Translations under genes and position numbers: made by a program | Source of the DNA: Betaproteobacteria bacterium | GTDB taxonomy: Bacteria > Pseudomonadota > Gammaproteobacteria > Burkholderiales > Rhodocyclaceae | Length of the DNA: 64,000 nt | Direction of reading: 5' to 3' | Assembly: GCA_016720065.1 (NCBI GenBank) | Contig: JADJXY010000002.1 | Location: 2,245,001-2,309,000, forward strand | Notes under the pieces: generated by a model | Told to the model about the DNA's origin: nothing | The model's input: only the letters and a program-made list of their open reading frames with translations | The model's database searches: none | In this document: piece by piece, positions 16,517 to 25,249 of the stretch | Layout of the letters: every line of letters starts with the position of its first letter | Numbering within the stretch: the stretch's first letter is position 1

Positions 16517-16548
16517 AATGTTACAGTCCGTCATCGTACTGTAACATT
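16517..16548 (+). promoter_or_regulatory. Pho box / palindrome upstream of pstS
   Basis: An 11-base perfect inverted repeat, AATGTTACAGT and ACTGTAACATT, is separated by 10 bases. Within it the sequence CCGTCAT-CGTA-CTGTAAC (16528-16545) follows the Pho-box pattern of two 7-base units spaced by 4, close to CTGTCAT-N4-CTGTCAT. It lies 50 bases before pstS and is the expected PhoB binding site for phosphate-starvation induction. Confidence 0.7.
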
Positions 16549-16597
16549 TCGGGAATAACCTGCGATCCGTCATTCACCACGCTCGCAGGAGTGCCCC

Positions 16598-17599
<1,002 letters not shown>

Positions 17600-17626
17600 T
17601 CCCGGGCACGCTTCTCTGTCTCGCAA

Positions 17627-17658
17627 AAAAGCCTGGTCTCTCCGGGGGCCGGGCTTTT
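17627..17658 (+). terminator. Rho-independent-like terminator between pstS and pstC
   Basis: AAAAGCC at the left pairs with GGCTTTT at the right across a GC-rich loop, ending in TTTT. It lies 28 bases after the pstS stop and 18 bases before the pstC start, so it probably attenuates rather than blocks readthrough. Confidence 0.65.
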
Positions 17659-17675
17659 AACATAGGGTTTTTCCC

Positions 17676-18626
17676 GTGACTGCACACTCCATGTCTGCAA
17701 ACAACGCCTCTGACTTGCCCGTGGTCAGCGATCGCCTGGCCAGGAACGCCATGCGCAATCTGAGCGAACGGGTCATCGAGGCCCTGCTCTTCGCCGCTGC
17801 GGCGGTATCGGTGCTGACCACCGTGGGCATCGTCTATGTCCTGGTGTCCGAATCGATCCATTTCTTCCAGCGGGTGAGCATGGTCGATTTTCTGACCGAT
17901 ACCCAGTGGACGCCGCTGTTCGACGATGCGCATTTCGGCATCATGGTGCTGGTCTCGGGAACCCTGGTTTCCTCTGCCGTAGCCCTGATCGTCGCCATCC
18001 CCATGGGCACCGTCATCGCCATCTATCTCTCGGAATTTGCCAAGCCGAAAGTCCGCGAGATCTCGAAGCCCGTTCTCGAACTGCTGGGCGGCATTCCGAC
18101 CATCGTGTTCGGTTACTTCGCCCTGCTCATGGTCACGCCGCTGCTGCAGAAGATCTTTCCCGAGTTGCCGGGCTTCTCGCTCCTGTCGGCGGGTCTGGTG
18201 ATGGGCATCATGATCGTTCCCTACGTCGCCTCCCTGTCGGAAGATGCCATGCGTGCCGTGCCCATGAGCCTGCGCGAGGGAGCCTACGCCATGGGGTCCA
18301 CGCGTCTCTACACGGCCCTCCACGTCGTCGTGCCGGCGGCCTTCTCGGGCCTTGCAGCTTCGTACATCCTGGGCATCTCCCGCGCGGTGGGTGAAACCAT
18401 GATCCTGGCGGTGGCCGCCGGCATGCAGCCCAACCTGACCTGGAACCCCATGGAACCCGCCGCCACCATCACCTCCTACATCGTCCAGGTGGCCCTGGGC
18501 GACCTGCCGCACGGCTCCATCGGTTACCAGACCATCTTTGCCGCCGGCCTCACCCTTATCCTCATCACCCTGGCCTTCAACATCCTGGGGCAGTGGATGC
18601 GCCGCAAATTCCGGGAGAGCTACTGA
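17676..18626 (+). CDS. pstC: Phosphate ABC transporter permease PstC
   Basis: Inner-membrane permease subunit, 316 residues with about six transmembrane segments. The EAA-loop region is seen as LREGAYAMGSTRLYTALHVVVP, and GGIPTIVFGYFALL is typical of PstC. The start is either GTG at 17676 or ATG at 17691 (MSANNASD). The stop overlaps the pstA start (TGATG). Confidence 0.93.
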   Translation: MTAHSMSANNASDLPVVSDRLARNAMRNLSERVIEALLFAAAAVSVLTTVGIVYVLVSESIHFFQRVSMVDFLTDTQWTPLFDDAHFGIMVLVSGTLVSSAVALIVAIPMGTVIAIYLSEFAKPKVREISKPVLELLGGIPTIVFGYFALLMVTPLLQKIFPELPGFSLLSAGLVMGIMIVPYVASLSEDAMRAVPMSLREGAYAMGSTRLYTALHVVVPAAFSGLAASYILGISRAVGETMILAVAAGMQPNLTWNPMEPAATITSYIVQVALGDLPHGSIGYQTIFAAGLTLILITLAFNILGQWMRRKFRESY

Positions 18627-19558
18627 TGCCTGCCCTGACCAACGAACAAATCCGTGCCGTCATCGCCCGGGGAAAGCTGAAGGACGCCATTTTCCAGGCG
18701 GTGGGCATCCTCTGCCTGGCCATCGGCCTGCTGGTCATCTTTCTGCTGGTCGGCGACATGGTGATGCGGGGCTCCGAACGCTTCAGTCTCGATTTCTTCA
18801 CCAATTTCGCTTCCCGCCGCGCCGGTTCCGCCGGCATTCTCTCGGCCTGGGTCGGCTCCCTCCTGGTGATGCTGGTGACGGCGGTGGCTGCCGTTCCTCT
18901 GGGTGTCGCTGCCGGCGTCTATCTGGAAGAGTATGCCAAGCGCAACTGGATCACCGAAATCATCGAGATCAACATCACCAATCTCGCCGCCGTGCCGTCC
19001 ATCGTCTATGGCCTGCTAGCGCTGGGCATCTTCGTGTACCAGTTCGGTTTTGGACAGAGCATTCTGTCGGCAGGCCTGACGCTCGCCCTGCTCATCCTGC
19101 CCATCGTCATCGTCGCCACCCGCGAGGCCATCCGGGCCATTCCGGCCATGATCCGCGAAGGGTCGATGGCGGTCGGCGCGACGCGCTGGCAGACCTGCCG
19201 CTACCACATCATTCCCTACGCCATGCCCGGCATACTTACCGGCGTCATCATCGGGCTGGCCCGGGCCATAGGCGAGACGGCGCCCATCATCACCATCGGT
19301 GCCCTCACCTTCATCGCCTTCCTGCCGCCGGTACCCTTCACCGCGACCGGCGAAGGCGCCACCGCCGGGCTGTTCGACTGGATCATGTCGCCCTTCACGG
19401 TGATGCCCATCCAGATCTTCAACTGGACGTCCCGCCCCGACCCCGCCTTCGAAGTCAACGCCGCCGCCGCCGGTTTCGTCCTCATGGCCATGGTGCTGGC
19501 CATGAACGGGTTGGCGATCTGGCTGCGGTACAAGATGCGCAAGAACATCAAGTGGTAA
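18626..19558 (+). CDS. pstA: Phosphate ABC transporter permease PstA
   Basis: The second membrane subunit of the Pst transporter, 310 residues. It has six predicted membrane segments, the motif NLAAVPSIVYGLLALGIFV, and the EAA loop IREGSMAVGATRWQTCRYH. The ATG overlapping the pstC stop is used in preference to an upstream in-frame ATG at 18593. The C-terminal large periplasmic loop (TSRPDPAFEVNAAAAG) is normal for PstA. Confidence 0.93.
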   Translation: MPALTNEQIRAVIARGKLKDAIFQAVGILCLAIGLLVIFLLVGDMVMRGSERFSLDFFTNFASRRAGSAGILSAWVGSLLVMLVTAVAAVPLGVAAGVYLEEYAKRNWITEIIEINITNLAAVPSIVYGLLALGIFVYQFGFGQSILSAGLTLALLILPIVIVATREAIRAIPAMIREGSMAVGATRWQTCRYHIIPYAMPGILTGVIIGLARAIGETAPIITIGALTFIAFLPPVPFTATGEGATAGLFDWIMSPFTVMPIQIFNWTSRPDPAFEVNAAAAGFVLMAMVLAMNGLAIWLRYKMRKNIKW

Positions 19559-19575
19559 TTACCCAGGAATCCGTC

Positions 19576-20358
19576 ATGCACACCCATGCCGAAACGCCCC
19601 CCCTCAAGGCCGAGGCCCGCAATCTCAACTTCTACTATGGTGAAGCCCAGGCCCTGAAGGGGATCAACATGCCCATCTACGACAAGAAGGTGACCGCCCT
19701 CATCGGCCCTTCCGGTTGTGGCAAGTCGACCTACCTGCGCAGCTTCAACCGCATGCACGATCTCTATCCCGGCAATCGCTACGAGGGCGAGATCCGTTTT
19801 TTCCCGGACAACACCAACATCCTGGCCAACGACGTTGATCCCATCGAGGTGCGCATGCGCATCGGCATGGTGTTCCAGAAACCGAACCCCTTTCCCAAGT
19901 CGATCTACGAAAACGTCGCCTACGGGCTGCGGGTACGGGGTGAGCGCAACAAGCGCGCCATGGACGACAAGGTGGAGCACGCCCTGCGCGGCGCGGCACT
20001 GTGGGATGAGGTCAAGGACCGCCTGACCGAGCTGGCTTCCAATCTTTCCGGCGGCCAGCAGCAGCGCCTGTGCATCGCGCGTGCCCTGGCGACCGATCCC
20101 GAACTCCTGCTCTTCGACGAACCGACGTCGGCCCTCGATCCCATCGCCACGGCTTCCATCGAGGAACTGGTGCATGAGCTCAAGAAGCGCGTCACCATCC
20201 TCATCGTCACCCACAACATGCAACAGGCCGCCCGCGTCTCGGACTTCACGGCCTACATGTTCCTGGGGGAGATGATCGAATTCGGCAAGACCGACGACAT
20301 CTTCATCAAGCCCAGGGACAAACGTACCGAAGACTACATCACCGGCCGCATGGGCTGA
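19576..20358 (+). CDS. pstB: Phosphate ABC transporter ATP-binding protein PstB
   Basis: A 260-residue ABC ATPase. Walker A GPSGCGKS, signature LSGGQQQRL, Walker B LLLFDEPTSALDP and the switch histidine in VTHNMQQAARVSD are all present, as is the PstB-specific YENVAYGLRV region. It starts 17 bases after pstA. A 153-bp repeat separates it from phoU. Confidence 0.95.
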   Translation: MHTHAETPPLKAEARNLNFYYGEAQALKGINMPIYDKKVTALIGPSGCGKSTYLRSFNRMHDLYPGNRYEGEIRFFPDNTNILANDVDPIEVRMRIGMVFQKPNPFPKSIYENVAYGLRVRGERNKRAMDDKVEHALRGAALWDEVKDRLTELASNLSGGQQQRLCIARALATDPELLLFDEPTSALDPIATASIEELVHELKKRVTILIVTHNMQQAARVSDFTAYMFLGEMIEFGKTDDIFIKPRDKRTEDYITGRMG

Positions 20359-20361
20359 GGC

Positions 20362-20514
20362 CCTGTGAAAATTTCATTCACTCCCGCTCGTCATGCCCAG
20401 CTGCGCCCGCTCGGCGTTGCAAATGCTCGCCATAGCCCGAGCTATGGCTGTGCTTTGCGCCTTGATCGTGCCCACCTGGGCACGCCGCTCGGGCGCGCCC
20501 GAAAATTTCACAGG
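20362..20514 (-). repeat. 153-bp dispersed repeat with inverted ends, copy 1 (between pstB and phoU)
   Basis: Bounded by CCTGTGAAAATTTC and its near-inverse GAAAATTTCACAGG, with CTGAGG just outside both ends. The interior has two further hairpins (CGTGCCCA/TGGGCACG and CCATAG/CTATGG). It is about 95 percent identical to the 153-bp copy at 41703-41855 read on the other strand. It fills the gap between pstB and phoU, four bases after the pstB stop. Confidence 0.8.
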
Positions 20515-20531
20515 TTCTGAGGAGACACACC

Positions 20532-21227
20532 ATGAACGAAAGCTCGCACCTCTCCACCAAGTTTGATGAAGACCTTTCGGCCCTGCGCAGCCATGTGCTG
20601 CAGATGGGCGGACTGGTCGAATCACAGGTCTCGGACGCCATCGAAGCCTACTCCAGCGGCGAGATCGCCAGCGTCAAGTCCATCGTCGAGACCGATCACA
20701 AGGTCAATGAGCTGGAAAAGGCGGTTGACGACGATTGCGCCCATATCATCGCCAAGCGCCAGCCGGCGGCTTCCGACCTGCGTCTGGTCTTTGGCATCAG
20801 CAAGATCGTCACCGACCTGGAGCGGGCCGGCGACGAAGCCAAGAAAATCGCCAAGGGCGTGCGGCGCATCTACGAGAGCGGCCACATGCCCAGCCAGTAC
20901 GGCGTGGGGGTGCGCCATGTGGCCGAGGCGGCCCTCAACATGATGCGCCATGCCCTGGACGCCTTCGCCCGCCTGGATACCGCCGCCGCCGCGGAAGTGA
21001 TCCGCGCCGACAACGAGGTCGATGTCGAGTTCAAATCCATCCTGCGCCAGCTCATCACCCACATGATGGAAGATCCCCGCACCATCACGACGTCAATGGA
21101 CATCATCTGGATCGCCCGGGCCATCGAGCGCATCGGCGACCACGCCAAGAACATCGGCGAGCACGTCATCTACATCGTGGAGGGGCAGGACATCCGTCAC
21201 TCGCCCAAGAAAGAGCCGCTCGCATGA
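20532..21227 (+). CDS. phoU: Phosphate signalling regulator PhoU
   Basis: A 231-residue helical metal-binding protein that couples the Pst transporter to PhoR and keeps the Pho regulon off in high phosphate. The two three-helix PhoU repeats contain the metal motifs as E(T)D..VNELE and ADNEVD, and the strings AGDEAKKIAKGVR and RIGDHAKNIGEHVIY are diagnostic. GAGGAG precedes the ATG. The stop overlaps phoB. Confidence 0.95.
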   Translation: MNESSHLSTKFDEDLSALRSHVLQMGGLVESQVSDAIEAYSSGEIASVKSIVETDHKVNELEKAVDDDCAHIIAKRQPAASDLRLVFGISKIVTDLERAGDEAKKIAKGVRRIYESGHMPSQYGVGVRHVAEAALNMMRHALDAFARLDTAAAAEVIRADNEVDVEFKSILRQLITHMMEDPRTITTSMDIIWIARAIERIGDHAKNIGEHVIYIVEGQDIRHSPKKEPLA

Positions 21228-21910
21228 ATCCGACCATCCTCGTCATCGAGGACGAGCCCGCCATCCAGGAACTGGTGGCCATCAACCTCAAACACGCCGG
21301 CTTTCTCGTGGTGAGAGCCAACAGCGCCGAGGAAGGCGAGTCCGCCATCCGCGCCGCCCTGCCAGACCTGGTGATTCTGGACTGGATGCTGCCCGGGCAA
21401 TCCGGGGTGGCGCTGGCCAAGAAGTTGCGTGGCGATGAACGCACCCGGGAACTGCCCGTCATCATGCTTACGGCCCGGGTGCACGAAGAGGACAAGATTC
21501 AGGGTCTCGAAGCCGGAGCCGACGATTACGTCACCAAGCCCTTTTCGCCCAAGGAACTGGTGGCCCGGGTGCGGGCCGTTCTGCGCCGCCGGTCGCCGCA
21601 TCTGGCCGGCGAAGCGGTCGAGGTCCGGGGACTCGTCCTCAATCCCGCCACCCACCGCGTGTTGGCGTCCGACCAGCCGGTCGAGCTGGGGCCCACGGAA
21701 TTCCGTCTTCTCTTCTTCTTCATGACCCATCCGGAGCGGGTCTACACCCGGGCCCAGTTGCTCGACGAAGTCTGGGGTGACCACGTTTTTATCGAAGAGC
21801 GCACCGTGGATGTCCATATACGCCGCTTGCGGGCTGCCCTGGAGCCCTCGGGGCACCACGATCGCGTCGAAACCGTCCGCGGGACCGGCTATCGGTTCCG
21901 GGGCGACTGA
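21224..21910 (+). CDS. phoB: Phosphate regulon response regulator PhoB
   Basis: A 228-residue OmpR-family response regulator. The receiver has the acidic pair E9-D10, phospho-acceptor D53 (VILDWMLPG) and Lys in YVTKPFSPKEL. The winged-helix output domain is intact (GPTEFRLLFFFMTHPERVYT to VDVHIRRLRAAL and GTGYRF). It overlaps phoU by 4 bases and binds Pho boxes such as the one before pstS. Confidence 0.95.
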   Translation: MNPTILVIEDEPAIQELVAINLKHAGFLVVRANSAEEGESAIRAALPDLVILDWMLPGQSGVALAKKLRGDERTRELPVIMLTARVHEEDKIQGLEAGADDYVTKPFSPKELVARVRAVLRRRSPHLAGEAVEVRGLVLNPATHRVLASDQPVELGPTEFRLLFFFMTHPERVYTRAQLLDEVWGDHVFIEERTVDVHIRRLRAALEPSGHHDRVETVRGTGYRFRGD

Positions 21911-21926
21911 GCGCTTGCAGGGGGAT

Positions 21927-23216
21927 ATGCCCCTCTCCATGGTCAGGGGGCTCGTCTATCTCGGGCTTACCCTTGCGCTGTCGGGCTTTATCGGGGGCCT
22001 GGTGCATCCCTGGCTGGGCTGGGCGCTGCTTGCCGCCGGCTTCGCTGCCCAGATCGTCCACCACCTGGTCTACCTGTCCCGGCTGGAGCGCTGGTCCGTC
22101 CAGCCAGAAAGCACCGAGATGCTCGAGGGCGCAGGCGTCTGGGACGAGGTCTTTGCCCGCCTCCATCGGCATGAAAAGTACCTCGTGGGCGTCGTGGCCC
22201 AGCGCGAGGCGGAAGTCGCCGAGTTTTCGGCGGCCATTCAGGCCCTCAATGACGGCGTGGTCCTGCTCGACGCCGGCAATCACATCCTCTGGTGCAACGT
22301 CACCGCCGAGCATCAATTCGGGCTCAACCTGAACACCGACGTCGGCCAGATGGTGGCCAACCTGGTGCGACAGCCGGAGTTCGTTCACTACCTCGGGGGA
22401 GAAGACTTCTCCAGGCCCCTGGTGATGCGCAGCGATCGCAAGGGCGAGCGCGTGTACTCGATCCACATCCTGCCCTACGGCCGCAGCAGCCGCCTCATGC
22501 AGATCAAGGACGTCACCCAGGCCGATCTCCTCGACCGCATGCGCCGGGACTTCGTCGCCAACGTCTCCCACGAACTGCGCACGCCGCTCACCGTGCTGGC
22601 GGGCTTTCTGGAAACCCTCCAGGAAATCGAGGTCGAACCCGCCCAGCGTCATCAATTCCTGCGGCTCATGGCCGAACAATCCGAACGCATGCAGCGCATC
22701 GTGCGGGATCTCCTGACCCTCTCCTCGCTTGAAGCGGCGCCGCCGCCGGAGGACGAGCGTATCGACATGGCCAGCCTCCTCGACAAATTGCGGCGCGACG
22801 CGGAAGCGCTCTCCGCTGGTCGCCACCGCGTCCTTCTGGAAGCGGATGGGCCGGACCTCCAGGGGGCCGAGGGGGAACTGGTGAGCGCCTTTGCCAACCT
22901 GGTCTCCAATGCCGTGCGCTACACCCCCGAGGGAGGAACCGTCACCCTGTCCTGGCAGGCCTGCCGGGAGGGTGCGGAGTTCGCCGTGCGCGACACGGGC
23001 ATAGGCATCGACGCCAAACACATTCCGCGCCTGACCGAGCGCTTTTACCGGGTCGACCGGAGCCGCTCGCGGGATACGGGGGGCACCGGTCTGGGGCTGG
23101 CCATCGTCAAGCACGCCCTTTCCCGCCACCAGGCCAGTCTCGACGTCACCAGCGCTCCCGGCGAAGGCAGCCGTTTCGCGGCGCGCTTTCCCGCCTCCCG
23201 CGTGGCCGGCGCGTAA
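21927..23216 (+). CDS. phoR: Phosphate regulon sensor histidine kinase PhoR
   Basis: A 429-residue membrane histidine kinase: two N-terminal membrane helices (about residues 8-50), a PAS domain (about 100-190), HisKA with NVSHELRTPLTVL, and a HATPase domain with N-box SNAVRYTPEGG, DTGIGI and GTGLGLAIVKH. No periplasmic sensing domain, as expected for PhoR. The start at 21927 is supported by an AGGGGGAT stretch just upstream; it follows phoB by 16 bases. Confidence 0.93.
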   Translation: MPLSMVRGLVYLGLTLALSGFIGGLVHPWLGWALLAAGFAAQIVHHLVYLSRLERWSVQPESTEMLEGAGVWDEVFARLHRHEKYLVGVVAQREAEVAEFSAAIQALNDGVVLLDAGNHILWCNVTAEHQFGLNLNTDVGQMVANLVRQPEFVHYLGGEDFSRPLVMRSDRKGERVYSIHILPYGRSSRLMQIKDVTQADLLDRMRRDFVANVSHELRTPLTVLAGFLETLQEIEVEPAQRHQFLRLMAEQSERMQRIVRDLLTLSSLEAAPPPEDERIDMASLLDKLRRDAEALSAGRHRVLLEADGPDLQGAEGELVSAFANLVSNAVRYTPEGGTVTLSWQACREGAEFAVRDTGIGIDAKHIPRLTERFYRVDRSRSRDTGGTGLGLAIVKHALSRHQASLDVTSAPGEGSRFAARFPASRVAGA

Positions 23217-23243
23217 CCAATCCTTCATCGCTTCATCACGGAC

Positions 23244-23265
23244 CCTTAACGGCGCAGCGTTAAGG
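23244..23265 (+). promoter_or_regulatory. Inverted repeat immediately before the PlcP-type gene
   Basis: CCTTAACG, a 6-base loop GCGCAG, and CGTTAAGG form a perfect 8-base inverted repeat ending 7 bases before the start at 23273. There is no T-run, so it is more likely an operator or a translational hairpin than a terminator. Confidence 0.45.
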
Positions 23266-23272
23266 TGGCGCC

Positions 23273-24058
23273 ATGCCACGGGTCCGCACGCTGTTCCTGT
23301 CAGATATCCACCTCGGCACCCGCGCCTGCCAGGCCGACCGACTGCTGGATTTCCTGCGCGAGTACCCCGCCGAGCGCACCTATCTCATCGGCGACATCAT
23401 CGACTTCTGGGCCATGAGCCGCAGCATCCATTGGTCCCGGGCCCAGAACACCGTGGTGCAGAAGTTCCTGCGCCGGGCTCGCCATGGCGAGCAGGTAGTC
23501 TTCATTCCGGGCAATCACGATGAAGCCCTGCGCGACTACTACGGCATCGCCTTCGGCGATATCGAGGTGGCCGAGGAGGCGGTGCACGAGACCATCGACG
23601 GACGTCGCTTCCTCCTCATCCACGGCGATGCCTTCGACCAGGTGACCCGGCATCACCGCTGGTTGGCGATCGTCGGCGACATCGGCTACGAATGGCTGGT
23701 GCGCCTCAACCTGTGGCTCTCCTGGATACGCCGCAAACTCGGCAAGGCCGGCTACTGGTCCCTGGCCGGCTACGCCAAGCGCAAGGTCAAGACTGCCCTC
23801 AATTTCATCTTCGATTTCGAGGATTCGGCCCTTCACCACGCCCGGGAGCGTGGACTGGACGGCGTCGTCTGCGGCCACATCCACTGGGCGGCGATCAAGG
23901 ACATCGGCGGGCTCACCTACGTGAACTGCGGCGACTGGGTCGACTCCTGCACCGCCGTCGTCGAGCATTTCGACGGCAGGCTGGAACTGGTGCACTGGGG
24001 CGCCCGCAGTCTGATCCCGGAAACGTCCCTCCCCCTGAACGAAGAGGTCCTGTCCTGA
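23273..24058 (+). CDS. plcP: PlcP-type metallophosphoesterase (phospholipase C-like; LpxH-related fold)
   Basis: A 261-residue calcineurin-like phosphoesterase. Metal-binding motifs are in order: SDIHLG (D,H), GDIIDFW (D), GNHDE (N,H), IHGDAF (H) and GHIH (H). The wording VVFIPGNHDEALRDY, HGDAFDQVTR and VNCGDWVDSCTAVVEH matches the PlcP family known from Sinorhizobium and marine bacteria, where the enzyme cleaves phospholipid to diacylglycerol under phosphate starvation. General annotation would say UDP-2,3-diacylglucosamine diphosphatase. Position just 56 bases after phoR and overlap with a glycosyltransferase (the same plcP-agt pairing) favour PlcP. Role inferred; assignment over LpxH is probable, not proven. 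Confidence 0.75.
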   Translation: MPRVRTLFLSDIHLGTRACQADRLLDFLREYPAERTYLIGDIIDFWAMSRSIHWSRAQNTVVQKFLRRARHGEQVVFIPGNHDEALRDYYGIAFGDIEVAEEAVHETIDGRRFLLIHGDAFDQVTRHHRWLAIVGDIGYEWLVRLNLWLSWIRRKLGKAGYWSLAGYAKRKVKTALNFIFDFEDSALHHARERGLDGVVCGHIHWAAIKDIGGLTYVNCGDWVDSCTAVVEHFDGRLELVHWGARSLIPETSLPLNEEVLS

Positions 24059-25236
24059 TGCGCATCCTGATGGTTTCCGACGTCTATTTCCCCCGGGTCA
24101 ACGGGGTCTCCACCTCCATCGAGACCTTCCGCGCCTGTCTTGCCGCCCAGGGAATCGAGGTCCGTCTCGTCGTCCCGGCCTACCGCGGGGAAGCGGGAGA
24201 ACCGGGCATCGTGCGGGTTCCCGGCCGCGCCGTCCCGCGGGATCCCGAGGACAGGCTGGTCTCGTGGAGCGCCATGAAGGCCGCCGTCCTCACCGCGGCC
24301 CAGGACTGCGATCTGGTCCACATCCAGACGCCCTTCGCGGCTCACTACGCCGGCCTGGCGGCGGCGCGCAAGCTGGGCATTCCGGCGCTGGCCACCTACC
24401 ACACGCTGTTCGAGGAATACTTCCAGTACTACGCGCCCTGGTTGCCGGCCCGCTGGCTCAAGGCCGTGGCCCGCCGCGTCTCCCGCCGGCAGTGCAATGC
24501 CCTCGATGCCATCGTGGTGCCCTCGGCTGCCATGGCGGAACGCCTTGCCAGCTATGGCGTCGTGCGCCCCTGTCACGTGCTGCCCACCGGCATTCCCCTC
24601 GCCAATTTCAGTCAGGGCGACGGTGCCGCATTCCGCCGCCGCCACGGCATCGAGGCCACGCGGCCGGTAGCCCTCTTCGTTGGCCGGGTCGCCCACGAAA
24701 AGAACATTGCTTTCCTGCTCCAGGCCTTCGCGCGCACCCTCGTCGCCCGTCCGGATGCCCTGCTCCTGGTCACCGGTGAAGGCCCCGCCCTGGAAGAACT
24801 GCGCACGCGGGCCGTCCAGCTCGGCCTTGCCCAGGCGGTCCGCTTCCTGGGGTATCTGGACCGGGGCAGCGAACTCCCCGACTGCTACGCCGCCGCCGAC
24901 GCCTTCGTCTTCGCCTCGCGCACCGAAACCCAGGGGCTCGTCCTGCTGGAAGCCATGTCTGCGGGCGTTCCGGTCCTTGCCCTTTCCGCCATGGGCACCA
25001 CCGACATTCTCGGCCCGCGCAGGGGATGCCTCGTCCCGCCCGACGACGCCGAGGCCTTCGGCCTTGCCCTGGCCCAGTACTTCTCCCACCCCGAGGGCTG
25101 GGATGAACTGCGCGAAGAAGCGCGCCATTACGCCCTGGAGTGGTCCGACGGCGCCATGGCCGCTCGTCTGGCCGACCTCTATCGCCAGCGCGTCGCCGCA
25201 ACACCGGCCATTGCCGCAGTGCCGGTGGGTGCGTGA
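24058..25236 (+). CDS. GT4-family glycosyltransferase, probable diacylglycerol glycosyltransferase
   Basis: A 392-residue GT-B retaining glycosyltransferase. The N-domain begins with DVYFPRVNGVSTSIETF, and the C-domain has FVGRVAHEKN and the nucleotide-sugar motif SRTETQGLVLLEAMSAGVPV. The start overlaps the upstream PlcP-type stop by one base, so the two are translated together. In alphaproteobacteria the partner of PlcP (Agt) makes mono- or glucuronosyl-diacylglycerol from the released diacylglycerol. By position this enzyme should do the same, but the sugar donor cannot be read from sequence. It could instead mannosylate a lipid (PimB/MgtA-like). Confidence 0.75.
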   Translation: MRILMVSDVYFPRVNGVSTSIETFRACLAAQGIEVRLVVPAYRGEAGEPGIVRVPGRAVPRDPEDRLVSWSAMKAAVLTAAQDCDLVHIQTPFAAHYAGLAAARKLGIPALATYHTLFEEYFQYYAPWLPARWLKAVARRVSRRQCNALDAIVVPSAAMAERLASYGVVRPCHVLPTGIPLANFSQGDGAAFRRRHGIEATRPVALFVGRVAHEKNIAFLLQAFARTLVARPDALLLVTGEGPALEELRTRAVQLGLAQAVRFLGYLDRGSELPDCYAAADAFVFASRTETQGLVLLEAMSAGVPVLALSAMGTTDILGPRRGCLVPPDDAEAFGLALAQYFSHPEGWDELREEARHYALEWSDGAMAARLADLYRQRVAATPAIAAVPVGA

Positions 25237-25249
25237 AGGGCGCGCACCG

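Noticed and set aside
20362..20514. Protein-coding reading of the 153-bp repeat (peptide KFSGAPERRAQVGTIKAQ)
   Set aside because: The frame is open in both copies only because of repeat composition; no start or ribosome site, and the ends are inverted repeats.
23226..23243. Pho box before the PlcP-type gene (CTTCATCG, CTTCATCA)
   Set aside because: The two units repeat every 8 bases, not 11, so the spacing does not fit PhoB binding; readthrough from phoBR is more likely.
21789..23279. 496-codon minus-strand frame over phoR
   Set aside because: Shadow; phoR has all histidine kinase motifs in the plus frame.
23273..24058. Plain LpxH (lipid A pathway) assignment
   Set aside because: Motif wording, overlap with a glycosyltransferase and position after phoR fit PlcP better. 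LpxH remains the fallback if phylogeny disagrees.
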